This document shows, piece by piece, positions 1-7,855 of a stretch of 64,000 nt of DNA. This DNA comes from Pseudemcibacter sp038106445. Its GTDB lineage: Bacteria; Pseudomonadota; Alphaproteobacteria; Sphingomonadales; Emcibacteraceae. The stretch's first letter is position 1; each line of letters begins with the position of its first letter. Under the pieces are notes generated by a model. That model was not told the origin of the DNA and made no database searches. It worked only from the letters and a program-made list of their open reading frames with translations. The translations under genes and the position numbers were made by a program. The DNA is taken from assembly GCA_038106445.1 (NCBI GenBank), contig JAYODU010000002.1, positions 124,001 through 188,000 on the forward strand. The letters are read 5' to 3'.

Positions 1-1046
1 CGGTTGATCATGGACTGGCGCGAAAAATCACCATCATTACCAAAGGGTACTTCGCGCATCAGGAAATATCTGACCTGATCAAGGCCGAATTCTTCAACAA
101 TCTGGAAAGGGTCAATCACATTGCCGAGTGATTTTGATATTTTCTGTCCTTCATTGGTCCACCATCCATGGGCAAAGACCCGCTTTGCCGGATCAATTCC
201 CGCACCCATCAGGAATGCTGGCCAGTAAAGCGCATGAAACCGCAAAATATCCTTACCCACCATATGAATATCGGCGGGCCAGAATTTTTTGTATGTTTCA
301 CTATTTTCATCCGGAAATCCGGCGGCTGTCATATAATTGGTCAGCGCATCAATCCATACATACATAATATGCTTGTCATTCCCGGGAACCGGAATACCCC
401 ATTTAAAACTGGTGCGTGAAACTGATAAATCCCGAAGTCCCCCTTCAACGAAGCTCTTAACTTCGTTTTTTCTACTTTGTGGCAAGACGGTTGGCGGAAT
501 TTCTTCATAAAATGCTAGAAGTTTTTCTTCGAAAGAACTTAATCTAAAGAAATAACTTTCTTCTTCGACCCATTCAACGGGGGCACCTGTCGGTGCCAGT
601 TTTTCACTGCCTTTTCCGTCAATCAGTTCATTTTCCCCGTAAAACGCCTCATCGCGGACCGAATACCACCCGGCATATTTATCAAGGTAAATGTGGCCAT
701 TATCCTCAAGCCGTTTCCATAGCGCCTGACAGGCGCGTTTATGGCGCTCTTCCGTCGTGCGGATAAAATCATCGTTGGAATAATTCATAAATTTTGCAAG
801 TTCGCGAAACCGCTGGCTTACCTGATCACAAAATTCAATTGGTGTTTTTCCGGCGGCCGCAGCTGATTTTTCAACTTTTTGACCGTGTTCATCCGTTCCG
901 GTAAGAAACATCACATCATACCCGTCCAGCCGTTTGAACCTTGCAAGGTAATCACACGCAAGCGTCGTGTAAGCATGCCCGATATGGGGAATGTCATTCA
1001 CATAATAAATGGGTGTCGTGATATAAAAGGATTGCTTACCTGACAT
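1..1046 (-). CDS. metG: Methionyl-tRNA synthetase (5' part, cut by window edge)
   Basis: Class I aminoacyl-tRNA synthetase that charges tRNA-Met in the cytoplasm. The reading frame starts at an ATG at 1046 and runs off the left edge, so about 348 N-terminal codons are visible. Seen directly: the N-terminus MSGKQSFYITTPIYYVND, the HIGH signature at residues 21-24, the segment GTDEHGQKVEKSA, and a KISKS version of the KMSKS loop close to the window edge. The stretch DKYAGWYSVRDEAFY lacks the paired cysteines of zinc-knuckle MetG, as in the shorter zinc-free forms (family knowledge). holB lies 21 bp upstream on the same strand, so the two probably share a transcript, a pairing common in alphaproteobacteria. 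Only the C-terminal part is missing from view. Confidence 0.96.
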   Translation of the reverse strand, partial: MSGKQSFYITTPIYYVNDIPHIGHAYTTLACDYLARFKRLDGYDVMFLTGTDEHGQKVEKSAAAAGKTPIEFCDQVSQRFRELAKFMNYSNDDFIRTTEERHKRACQALWKRLEDNGHIYLDKYAGWYSVRDEAFYGENELIDGKGSEKLAPTGAPVEWVEEESYFFRLSSFEEKLLAFYEEIPPTVLPQSRKNEVKSFVEGGLRDLSVSRTSFKWGIPVPGNDKHIMYVWIDALTNYMTAAGFPDENSETYKKFWPADIHMVGKDILRFHALYWPAFLMGAGIDPAKRVFAHGWWTNEGQKISKSLGNVIDPFQIVEEFGLDQVRYFLMREVPFGNDGDFSRQSMIN

Positions 1047-1067
1047 AAATACTTGTTCTTTCGTAAT

Positions 1068-2189
1068 TTATTTTTTCAGCGCTGAATTGATCATATTAAA
1101 TATGTCAATTACCGTCTGTTTTCTGTCCATATTCAGAAAGTCGGCTGATTTCATTTTTTCGGATACCTTTTCCCACAGTGCCGCCCATTGATCAAGCGGA
1201 ATTATCGCCCCGAGCTCCTCCATCAACTTAAATTCTTCTGTAAGTGCTTCACGGATATTGTGGGTATGGGCTGTGCCCTGATAACTGACATGGCGGATCA
1301 TGCGGCTGATAAATTGCGACAGCATTTCCGAAAACAGTAAAAACATATCACCTGATTTACTGGTCGTGACCTCACCGGCAAAATCATGCAAGAGCGGCAC
1401 ATTGATATTGGGCATCGTTGATAAAAGCCCGAGCATTTCCCGATAAAGCTTAAGCCCTTTATGTTCAATCAGCGATATGGCATATCCGGGGCTGCCGTTT
1501 GATAACGCCACATAACCATCAATGATATTTTCCTCCTTATCCGGGAATTTTTTATGTAAAATTTCCTTTACTGTTAATGATTTTAACGGCTTTAACGGCA
1601 GCATCCGGCAGCGGGATTTTATGGTCGGAAGCAACCGCCCCGGCGCATGGGCAAGGATAATCAGAATCGAATTTTTTGGTGGTTCTTCGAGTATTTTAAG
1701 GATCGCATTGGCGGCATTGCGGTTCATTTCATCCGCCGTATCAACGATCGCCACCCGCCATCCCCCATTGGCCGACGTCGTGTGGAAAAAATTGTTAATT
1801 TTACGGACATCATCAACAAGGATGTTGTTTCGCATCTTGCCTGTTTTAGGATCTTCCGTCCTTTCAATCACAAGCAGGTCAGGATTGCTGCCTGCAGAAA
1901 TAAGGCTGTTTGCCTTACTATCCCGGTCTGTTTCAAGACTTTCAAGCGCAATTTTTTCAAGCTCTTCGCCAAATAACCCCGGTCCTAAATTATCACCTGG
2001 CGGATTATTAAGCAGAAAACGCGCCATTTTGTAGGCAAGTGTCGCCTTGCCAATCCCCTTGGGGCCAGTAATCATCCAGGCATGATGAATTTTTTCAGCG
2101 TTATAAGCATCAAGGAACAATTGCTCCGCCCCGCCATGCCCGGTCAGGTCATGGGTGTTTCTGGGTAAAAATGTTTCTTCAATTTCCAT
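1068..2189 (-). CDS. holB: DNA polymerase III delta-prime subunit
   Basis: Clamp-loader subunit of the replicative polymerase, 373 residues. It has the AAA+ fold with a P-loop-like GPKGIGKAT near residues 42-50 and the SRC arginine-finger motif (TIKSRCRML) after the ILKILEEPPKNSI helix typical of delta-prime. The ATG at 2189 is the only in-frame start near the N-terminus; no strong ribosome-binding site precedes it. It reads into metG after 21 bp. In many relatives tmk (thymidylate kinase) sits directly upstream, but here that place is taken by about 200 bp of AT-rich DNA and a frameshifted membrane gene. Confidence 0.93.
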   Translation of the reverse strand: MEIEETFLPRNTHDLTGHGGAEQLFLDAYNAEKIHHAWMITGPKGIGKATLAYKMARFLLNNPPGDNLGPGLFGEELEKIALESLETDRDSKANSLISAGSNPDLLVIERTEDPKTGKMRNNILVDDVRKINNFFHTTSANGGWRVAIVDTADEMNRNAANAILKILEEPPKNSILIILAHAPGRLLPTIKSRCRMLPLKPLKSLTVKEILHKKFPDKEENIIDGYVALSNGSPGYAISLIEHKGLKLYREMLGLLSTMPNINVPLLHDFAGEVTTSKSGDMFLLFSEMLSQFISRMIRHVSYQGTAHTHNIREALTEEFKLMEELGAIIPLDQWAALWEKVSEKMKSADFLNMDRKQTVIDIFNMINSALKK

Positions 2190-2395
2190 AAATGCGTTAT
2201 GTCAGAATCGTTTCGTTTTTGGCTTCTCTTTTTTCTAACATTAAATGGAAATGGATGGCTATCGGTAATTTCGGAAAATTTGGTTTCTGACTTCAATAAG
2301 TTTACTTAACCTGTGACTAAGAAAAGTTAAATGGAAGTTTAAACTAATACTTAGTTCTCAAGATACTTTGGCACAGCCCTTGAGCAGTAAATAAA

Positions 2396-2834
2396 TTATA
2401 CCAATCTCGCTAAATCATTGACCAAAGAATTACTTGCCACGATAAAACAAATCAAACTTATAATTGCAAAAAAAATACTGACACATATCGTAATCTTGTA
2501 GCAGTTCTAAATTCAGTACTTTCATTAGAAAAAGTTCTAGAATAATAAGATTGCGCAACATATGATATGCCAGTTGCCAAAACTACACTTACTAGCCCTA
2601 TAGAATACAACATTAAACCTTTGCTTAGAACTTCAGCGTCTTTTTCATCAATAGTTTTAGCTCCAGCAAATGTTATCATAGCAAGGATTGCCCCACCATT
2701 TATTAAAAACAAACTCCTCAACCCAATCACAGCATATTGTATACTCGCTTTAAAAGGCTCTAGATTAGCTGCCATTAGCGCTTCAAATTTTTTTCTAAAT
2801 TTATTTTAGATTTTATATTTTCTTCTTCATTCAT
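2396..2834 (-). pseudogene. Small membrane protein, broken by two homopolymer frameshifts
   Basis: The gene begins at ATG 2834 behind a GGGGA ribosome-binding site. Read literally it stops after 19 codons at a run of seven A (minus strand). One extra A joins it in frame to the main piece (from 2775), giving the junction LEKKFEALMAANLEPF. A second break lies in a run of eight T near 2468-2475: one extra T turns VFFLQ-stop into VFFFAIISLICFIVA and reaches a TAA at 2396-2398. With both bases restored the gene is 441 nt (146 residues), with helices around LRSLFLINGGAILAMITF, LMLYSIGLVSVVLATGISYV and a C-terminal segment. The start, RBS and all three frames are coherent, so this is one gene. Two one-base homopolymer losses suggest either sequencing error or recent decay. 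Function unknown; it is AT-rich compared with its neighbours. Confidence 0.75.
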
Positions 2835-2860
2835 TTTTATCCCCAAATTGATGCCCCATA

Positions 2861-3574
2861 TTACCCCTTAAATCCTTGCGCCACAAGGTAAGTCTCCTTG
2901 CTTTCTGAACGGCTGGCCGGGGGTTTGAAATGTCGTACTTTTTCAAAATGAAGCTTTATTTCATCCAGAAGTATGGTGTCAGTGCCTCCGGCGAAAACCT
3001 TGGCAACGAATGTGCCGTTCTTTTTAAGCACTTTTTTGCCAAAATGAAACGCAAGCTCAACAAGCCCGATGGTGCGTAAGTAATCCGTATTCTGATGCCC
3101 GGTTGTCGCGGCCGCCATATCGCTGAGCACCAGATCAACAGGCCCTTCGATCAGATCAAGAAGCGCCTGTTCTGCTTCGTCGGTGGTAAAATCCATTTTC
3201 AGAAATGTTGCCCCGGCAACCGCATCAACATCAAGCAGATCAATACCGATAATCCCCACATCGCCTGCGCAAAGCTTCGCACAAACCTGTGTCCAGCCAC
3301 CGGGCGCAGCGCCAAGATCCACCACCGAATTAGCGCCATGCAGGAAATTGAATTTTTCATCAAGTTCAATAAGCTTATATGCCGCACGGCTCCGGTACCC
3401 GTCCCGTTTGGCCGCCGCGACATAGGGGTCATTAAGCTGCCGATGAAGCCACCGGGTAGAGGATGATTTTCTATAGCGCGCGGTTTTAACACGTGCCTTT
3501 TCGCCGCGCACAATGCCCCGTGGGTCAAGCTGGCGTGGTTTACCGGTTTTGCTTAGTTTTGGTTTTTTAACCAT
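2861..3574 (-). CDS. rlmE: 23S rRNA 2'-O-ribose (U2552) methyltransferase
   Basis: RlmE/FtsJ methylates the 2'-OH of U2552 in the A-loop of 23S rRNA using S-adenosylmethionine. The SAM-binding motif VVDLGAAPGGW is clear. The K-D-K-E catalytic tetrad can be assigned to AAYKL, LSDMA, VAKVF and SKETY. A basic N-terminal tail (KKPKLSKTGKPRQ) is typical of the alphaproteobacterial form. I chose ATG 3574; a GTG at 3589 would add five residues but has no properly spaced ribosome-binding site. The start overlaps the end of the Ppx/GppA gene by 8 bp (ATGGTTAA), which implies translational coupling. About 237 residues, normal for the family. Confidence 0.95.
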   Translation of the reverse strand: MVKKPKLSKTGKPRQLDPRGIVRGEKARVKTARYRKSSSTRWLHRQLNDPYVAAAKRDGYRSRAAYKLIELDEKFNFLHGANSVVDLGAAPGGWTQVCAKLCAGDVGIIGIDLLDVDAVAGATFLKMDFTTDEAEQALLDLIEGPVDLVLSDMAAATTGHQNTDYLRTIGLVELAFHFGKKVLKKNGTFVAKVFAGGTDTILLDEIKLHFEKVRHFKPPASRSESKETYLVAQGFKG

Positions 3575-4796
3575 CCGAATTCGTTTCACCGCCCTTTTGT
3601 TTTTTGCGGTTTAAATAGTAGCGTTTTTTTGACCTGCGACGACGGCTTGCTTTGTTTTTTGCCCGTTGCTTATCCATTAAATGATGAAGCATCCCTTCGC
3701 GGATACCCCGGTCAGCAACCCGACAATCAGCAATAGGCCAGACATCAATAATCGCATCAAATATCGCACATCCCGCCACCACAAGTTCCGCACGGTCATT
3801 ACCGATATTATTAAGGGCAAGCCGTTCAGTATAATCTAGCTTTGCAAGATCATTACAAAGATCAACAAGGTCTTTTGATTTCATCCACGCCCCGTCCACT
3901 TCCGAGCGGTCGTAATAAGCCTGGTTTAAATACATGCTGGTCAGTGTCGTAACCGTACCGGATGTCCCCATAAGCTGCACACGGGACTGACCAATGTGAT
4001 GACCAATACCATGTTTATGTTCAAAGGGTACAATATGTGCCTTAACCCGTTCTTTCATTTCCTGATAAAGCGCAGTCGGCAACACCTTGACCGTGCCATA
4101 TTCTTCGGACAGGTTCACAACCCCAAGCGGCACTGAAATCCAGTCAATAATTTTCGGAATACGGTTCTGATTATATTCAATCCAGATAATTTCCGTACTT
4201 CCCCCGCCGATATCAAAAATAATCCCCCGGTCATAATTTGTATCAAGAAGTGCTTTACAACCCATAACGGCAAGGCGGGCTTCTTCCTGCGGGTCAATAA
4301 TATCAAGTTTGATATTGACTTCCTGTTCAATGGTTTTGACGAAATGTGCGCCGTTTTCGGCCTCGCGGCAGGCCTGTGTGGCAACATTCCAGCTGCGGGT
4401 TACACCACGGCGATCCATTTTTTCCATGCAGATTTTAAGCGCGTCAATTGTCCGTTCGGTTGCCTGTTCCGATATTTTTTTATCCTTGTTAAGCCCTTCC
4501 CCCAAGCGTACGATCCGTGAAAAGCTATCAATAACCTTGAACCCATCAGGATTGGGAACCGCAACCAGAAGGCGGCAATTATTCGTCCCAAGGTCCACAA
4601 CACCATAAACATGTCTTTTGGGGGAACGGGGTTGTGTCCGTCGACGACGGTTTGTGTCACTATACAACGGTCTATCCTCACTGGCACCCTGCCTGTTTTC
4701 AGCGGAATTATTATCTATGTTATTATTATCCATGCTGAATCTGACCTGACATCTTTCAATTTTACGTTTTTCATTATTTATATAATACTCATCCAT
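3567..4796 (-). CDS. Ppx/GppA-family exopolyphosphatase/phosphatase
   Basis: Actin-fold phosphatase acting on polyphosphate or pppGpp. Seen: phosphate-1 motif VYGVVDLGTNNCRLLVA, phosphate-2 motif IIFDIGGGSTEIIW, and LMGTSGTVTTLTSMY for the adenosine-side loop. The N-terminus is a low-complexity, Asn- and Arg-rich extension and the C-terminus is strongly basic (SRRRRSKKRYYLNRKKQKGG), as often seen in alphaproteobacterial Ppx/GppA next to rlmE. The frame is open to 4871, but ATG 4796 has a GGAG four bases upstream; ATG 4733 is a shorter alternative. It is co-transcribed with rlmE and divergent from the aminotransferase at 4898. Whether the substrate is polyphosphate or pppGpp cannot be told from sequence. 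Confidence 0.9.
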   Translation of the reverse strand: MDEYYINNEKRKIERCQVRFSMDNNNIDNNSAENRQGASEDRPLYSDTNRRRRTQPRSPKRHVYGVVDLGTNNCRLLVAVPNPDGFKVIDSFSRIVRLGEGLNKDKKISEQATERTIDALKICMEKMDRRGVTRSWNVATQACREAENGAHFVKTIEQEVNIKLDIIDPQEEARLAVMGCKALLDTNYDRGIIFDIGGGSTEIIWIEYNQNRIPKIIDWISVPLGVVNLSEEYGTVKVLPTALYQEMKERVKAHIVPFEHKHGIGHHIGQSRVQLMGTSGTVTTLTSMYLNQAYYDRSEVDGAWMKSKDLVDLCNDLAKLDYTERLALNNIGNDRAELVVAGCAIFDAIIDVWPIADCRVADRGIREGMLHHLMDKQRAKNKASRRRRSKKRYYLNRKKQKGGETNSDG

Positions 4797-4897
4797 GACG
4801 CTCCACTGAAAAAACTTCCGAAGCCCAAAATAATTATCCGTAACGTCGATGTTGACACTCAAAACATCCATATGCTACGCAGGAAATATGCAAAATT

Positions 4898-6364
4898 ATG
4901 AGGGAACCTAAATTGACATATCACGAAATTAAATTAAGCCGCCGTTTCTTTATGAAAGGAACCGGTGCCGCTGCCCTGATCGGAACAACCATTGGCACTG
5001 CAAGTCTTGCCGGATGCGCTGAGCAATCGGATACATCCGCACAGGAAGCACAAAATATGGCTGCAGCCTCATCTGAAATGAACATGGAACGTGTAAATTT
5101 CGATGCCGGGTATAACCGCGTTAATACAAACAGCATCAAATTTGATCTGACCAAAATGCAAAACCCGGGCAAGCAACTTGATGTTGGCATGGGGATTGCC
5201 GATATGGATTTCCGTACCCTTCCCGAAGTGACCGCAGCCCTTAAAAAACGTCTTGAAACCGAAAACTGGGGTTATGAAATCCCGCCGCTTGATTACCCGG
5301 CCAACATCGTTGACTGGAACAAGCGCCGCTATAATGCCGATGTGCCAAAGGGCAATATCCTGAATTCCGTTGGCGTGCTTGATGGTGTGTTAAGCACACT
5401 GAATGCTTACGGAAAAGAAGGCGACAGAGTGCTGCTCATCACACCAACATATTCCAGCTTCTTCTCAACAATTCATCAGGCAAATATGGTGGAAGCCGAA
5501 AGCGAAATGATCCGAAATGCCGATGGCCGTTATGAAGTGGACTGGGATGATTTTGAAGAGCAAATCGCAAGTGGCATCAAACTGTTTATCCTGTGCAACC
5601 CGCAAAACCCTACCGGAAACTGCTGGACCGCAGATGAACTGCGCCGGATGGGTGATATCTGTAATGCGCATGGATGTCTTGTGCTTGCCGATGAAATCCA
5701 CTGTGATTTTGTTATGGGTGACAATAAATATGTTCCCTATGCGGAACTGGGTGAAGAATATGCAATGAACAGCGTATCTTATAAATCAACCAGTAAATCA
5801 TTTAATCTGGCCGCCCATAGAACCGGTTATCTGTTTTCCCATAATCGTGATCATATTGATGCAATCCTGAAAGTGGGCCATCAACGCCTGCTTCTTAATA
5901 TCATGGGGCTAATCGCATCAAACGAAGCGCTCAAACATGGTGATCAGTATATTGACCGTCAGAATGCATATCTGACTGAAAACTCAAAATTTGTTGAACA
6001 GTTCTGTGCCGACCGTATTCCGGATATTAAATATAAAGTCCATGAAGGAACCTATCTTGCATGGCTTGATATAACAGCACTTATTGAAAAACTTGATGCA
6101 GCGAACAAGGCAGCAGAACTCACCGCCTATAACGAAGCCAATAATGTAACCTACGTCGACTTTTTCGGCGAAGAACACATCAAACGTTATAACACCGGTG
6201 ACTATATGAAAGAATGGTTTATGGATAACGCGAAAATTGACATAAACCCCGGCGAAAACTATGGCAAGGGCGGCGCTGGCTTCATGCGCATGAACCTTGC
6301 CACCAATCGTGCGACGCTCGAGAAAGCATTAAGTAACATCGAGGAAGCTATCAACACAATCTGA
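4898..6364 (+). CDS. Tat-exported lipoprotein PLP enzyme, MalY/PatB-like (paralogue 1)
   Basis: Fold-type I PLP enzyme of the aminotransferase class I/II family, nearest in motifs to MalY/PatB cystathionine beta-lyases: CNPQNPTGNCW, LADEIHCDF and STSKSFNLAAHR, where Lys300 should bind PLP. It is unusual in carrying an export signal: SRRFFMK (residues 14-20) fits the twin-arginine consensus and is followed by a hydrophobic stretch and a lipobox SLAGC (Cys40). It should therefore fold with its cofactor in the cytoplasm, leave through Tat and be membrane-anchored. ATG 4898 is used here, but TTG 4913, with GAGGGA just upstream, is an attractive alternative, because the gene at 6544 uses the same ATGAGGGA layout as its ribosome-binding site. 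A strong terminator follows. Actual substrate unknown. Confidence 0.88.
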   Translation: MREPKLTYHEIKLSRRFFMKGTGAAALIGTTIGTASLAGCAEQSDTSAQEAQNMAAASSEMNMERVNFDAGYNRVNTNSIKFDLTKMQNPGKQLDVGMGIADMDFRTLPEVTAALKKRLETENWGYEIPPLDYPANIVDWNKRRYNADVPKGNILNSVGVLDGVLSTLNAYGKEGDRVLLITPTYSSFFSTIHQANMVEAESEMIRNADGRYEVDWDDFEEQIASGIKLFILCNPQNPTGNCWTADELRRMGDICNAHGCLVLADEIHCDFVMGDNKYVPYAELGEEYAMNSVSYKSTSKSFNLAAHRTGYLFSHNRDHIDAILKVGHQRLLLNIMGLIASNEALKHGDQYIDRQNAYLTENSKFVEQFCADRIPDIKYKVHEGTYLAWLDITALIEKLDAANKAAELTAYNEANNVTYVDFFGEEHIKRYNTGDYMKEWFMDNAKIDINPGENYGKGGAGFMRMNLATNRATLEKALSNIEEAINTI

Positions 6365-6383
6365 TCGATCGTTATTTGATGTC

Positions 6384-6422
6384 AGGCAGGCACCCCATTC
6401 TCCCGGGGTGCCTGCCTTTTTT
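6384..6422 (+). terminator. Rho-independent terminator after paralogue 1
   Basis: A 13-bp GC-rich perfect stem (6384-6396 paired with 6405-6417, arms AGGCAGGCACCCC and its complement) with an 8-nt loop, followed by a T run. It sits 20 bp after the stop codon of the exported PLP enzyme. Confidence 0.93.
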
Positions 6423-6458
6423 ATGTCAGACGTTCAACCATACCGTACAATCAAAAAA

Positions 6459-6487
6459 TTGACTTATGCTGGTAAATTGGTCATATT
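6459..6487 (+). promoter_or_regulatory. Possible sigma-70-type promoter for the 6544 gene
   Basis: TTGACT (6459-6464) and CATATT (6482-6487) are separated by 17 bp, about 55 bp upstream of the ATG at 6544. It lies after the terminator, so it would give the small membrane gene its own transcript. The match to consensus is moderate. Confidence 0.4.
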
Positions 6488-6543
6488 TTACATGCAACGT
6501 TTAATTTAGTTGCGATTTTATCAATAATTATGAGGGACTAATT

Positions 6544-6861
6544 ATGAATATCGGAAAAATACTCTTGACAGTATCTGTTGTACTATCCATTGCTGTCGCA
6601 TTTGTTGCAATACCGTACCAAATGGTTGCTTTATTGGCATTAGGCCTTGTTTATGGCTTCATGAACCCTATTGCGGATATGCAGGAAAGAACAGCCTTTC
6701 TGTTGATCGCATTTGCTGCACCAACCGTAGCAGACAGACTGGACTTAATTCCGGCCGTCGGTACTTATCTTAACTCAATGATAAGCCACCTTGCAGTTGC
6801 AATCGCTGGTATCTGGATCGCAAACTTCGTTCTGGATGTCTATGGCAGGATTAAGCCATAA
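6544..6861 (+). CDS. Small three-helix membrane protein, unknown function
   Basis: 105 residues, not recognised. Three hydrophobic helices are visible: about 5-40 (ILLTVSVVLSIAVAFVAIPY and VALLALGLVYGF), 50-65 (TAFLLIAFAAPTVA) and 78-97 (ISHLAVAIAGIWIANFVLDV), with a short polar tail. Between the helices are acidic residues (ADMQER, ADRLDL). The ribosome-binding site GAGGGA lies 8 bp before the ATG. It stands alone between a terminator and a candidate small RNA, between two exported-enzyme genes. It could be a small inner-membrane scaffold protein; no function can be assigned. Confidence 0.75.
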   Translation: MNIGKILLTVSVVLSIAVAFVAIPYQMVALLALGLVYGFMNPIADMQERTAFLLIAFAAPTVADRLDLIPAVGTYLNSMISHLAVAIAGIWIANFVLDVYGRIKP

Positions 6862-6871
6862 ACTTTAAACA

Positions 6872-7000
6872 ACGAATGAAATAGTGCACGGGCACATTGG
6901 GGGACAGTTGGAATACTGCGCCTCCCACCCCTACTTTCGGTACTATTTCAAATTACATAAATATAACAGGCGTCTTTATAAAAAGGGTGCCTGTTTTTTA
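6872..7000 (+). ncRNA. Candidate structured small RNA or long 3' UTR
   Basis: Between the small membrane gene and the REP-like palindrome is a stretch with nested complementarity. GAAATAGT (6879-6886) pairs with ACTATTTC (6942-6949); inside, GGGGG pairs with CCTCC, enclosing a CAGT/ACTG hairpin. It ends with a terminator-like hairpin. The exposed CTCCCACCCC resembles the C-rich loops of alphaproteobacterial regulatory RNAs that pair with ribosome-binding sites. I do not recognise it as 6S, SRP or another known family. Confidence 0.3.
6965..6999 (+). terminator. Terminator-like hairpin with T run
   Basis: AACAGGC (6965-6971) pairs with GCCTGTT (6989-6995) around a 17-nt loop, followed by T residues. 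It would end a transcript coming from the 6544 gene or from the candidate RNA. Confidence 0.6.
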
Positions 7001-7005
7001 TATCT

Positions 7006-7029
7006 GTCTGCATTTGACCCAATGCAGAC
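7006..7029. repeat. REP-like palindrome, copy 1
   Basis: A perfect 9-bp inverted repeat, GTCTGCATT and AATGCAGAC, around the loop TGACCC. The form (GTCxGC, GACCC loop, GCxGAC, then ATTCG) matches a dispersed palindromic element I know from proteobacterial genomes. It lies just beyond the 3' end of the unknown gene at 7051. Confidence 0.7.
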
Positions 7030-7050
7030 ATTCGAAATTTCTAACAAAGG

Positions 7051-7620
7051 TTAATTTCTGAACAACAAGAAACTATCTTGGTCATAAGCACCAAACAATA
7101 CTAGGGAAGAACAGCTAAGTATGGACTGGTTAAAAGACAGATCTTTCAATTGTTGTGCCAAATATTCTGTTCGTTCTGTTACAAACGCTAGTGTAAAAAA
7201 TGAACTTCCCGCCCAAACATCCTTATCAATGTTTTCTAACAAATTCTCGTTGATAGTTCCTACATAATATACACCGTTGGAGCTTGTGATTACTTCTAAA
7301 AATTCAAATTCACTATGACTATAATCTTCCTTTGCCCATATATCTTGAAAAATGACTACATATGACTTCCCACTATTTGTGTATTTTTCTCTTAGATGGT
7401 TTTCGAGCCATTGAAATGATGCACCCGCACCCGATGGAAATCCACCTTTATTAAAATCAAGTAAATGTTGTCTGTTAATATCTTTTGGAACAAGAGCAGT
7501 AACCAAACCATTTTCATATTCATCCAACCACTCTGATGCTAGTCCAATAGTATTTTCCAATAATGGAAGAATGAACTGTTCTGCTTTTTCATATTCTAAT
7601 TTTACTTCATTTAAACTCAT
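7051..7620 (-). CDS. Hypothetical protein flanked by REP-like palindromes
   Basis: 189 residues from ATG 7620, which has a strong GGGAGG ribosome-binding site 5-6 bp upstream. The longer open frame up to 7725 runs through the REP-like palindrome (giving the telltale artefact peptide FRPKADI) and should not be used. No family recognised. It looks like a soluble acidic protein with no signal peptide or membrane helix: N-terminal helix SLNEVKLEYEKAEQFILPLL, a middle part with GGFPSGAGASFQWLENHL, and beta-rich segments (KSYVVIFQDIW, GVYYVGTINENL). It is clearly more AT-rich than its neighbours and bounded by repeats on both sides, so it may be a horizontally acquired single-gene insert; an immunity- or effector-type role is only a guess. 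Confidence 0.7.
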   Translation of the reverse strand: MSLNEVKLEYEKAEQFILPLLENTIGLASEWLDEYENGLVTALVPKDINRQHLLDFNKGGFPSGAGASFQWLENHLREKYTNSGKSYVVIFQDIWAKEDYSHSEFEFLEVITSSNGVYYVGTINENLLENIDKDVWAGSSFFTLAFVTERTEYLAQQLKDLSFNQSILSCSSLVLFGAYDQDSFLLFRN

Positions 7621-7694
7621 CTTACCTCCCCAAGATGATGGGTTTTTTATGCTGGCATCAAAGTAACATATGAAAGAAATAAAATAAAATTGAA

Positions 7695-7720
7695 TGTCTG
7701 CTTTTGGTCGAAAGCAGTCA
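7695..7720. repeat. REP-like palindrome, copy 2
   Basis: TGTCTGCTTT followed by a short loop and AAAGCAGTCA: an imperfect inverted repeat of the same family as the copy at 7006. It sits just upstream of the unknown gene at 7620, so that gene lies exactly between two copies. Confidence 0.6.
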
Positions 7721-7855
7721 CTCATAATAAAATCTTAATTTGGTCCGAAGCGAATTATTTTCAATAGTAATAATTGATTTGAAAATCGCAAATTAACGAA
7801 ATAAGGCGACTCTCAGTAAATACTGATCGTCGCCTTGTTATCAAGCTTCTAACAA

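Noticed and set aside
128..419. Short plus-strand ORFs at the left edge
   Set aside because: They are antisense to metG, whose minus-strand frame shows HIGH and KISKS motifs and runs off the edge.
7621..7725. N-terminal extension of the 7051 gene (peptide FRPKADI)
   Set aside because: It is translated from the REP-like palindrome and lies upstream of a strong ribosome-binding site and ATG at 7620.
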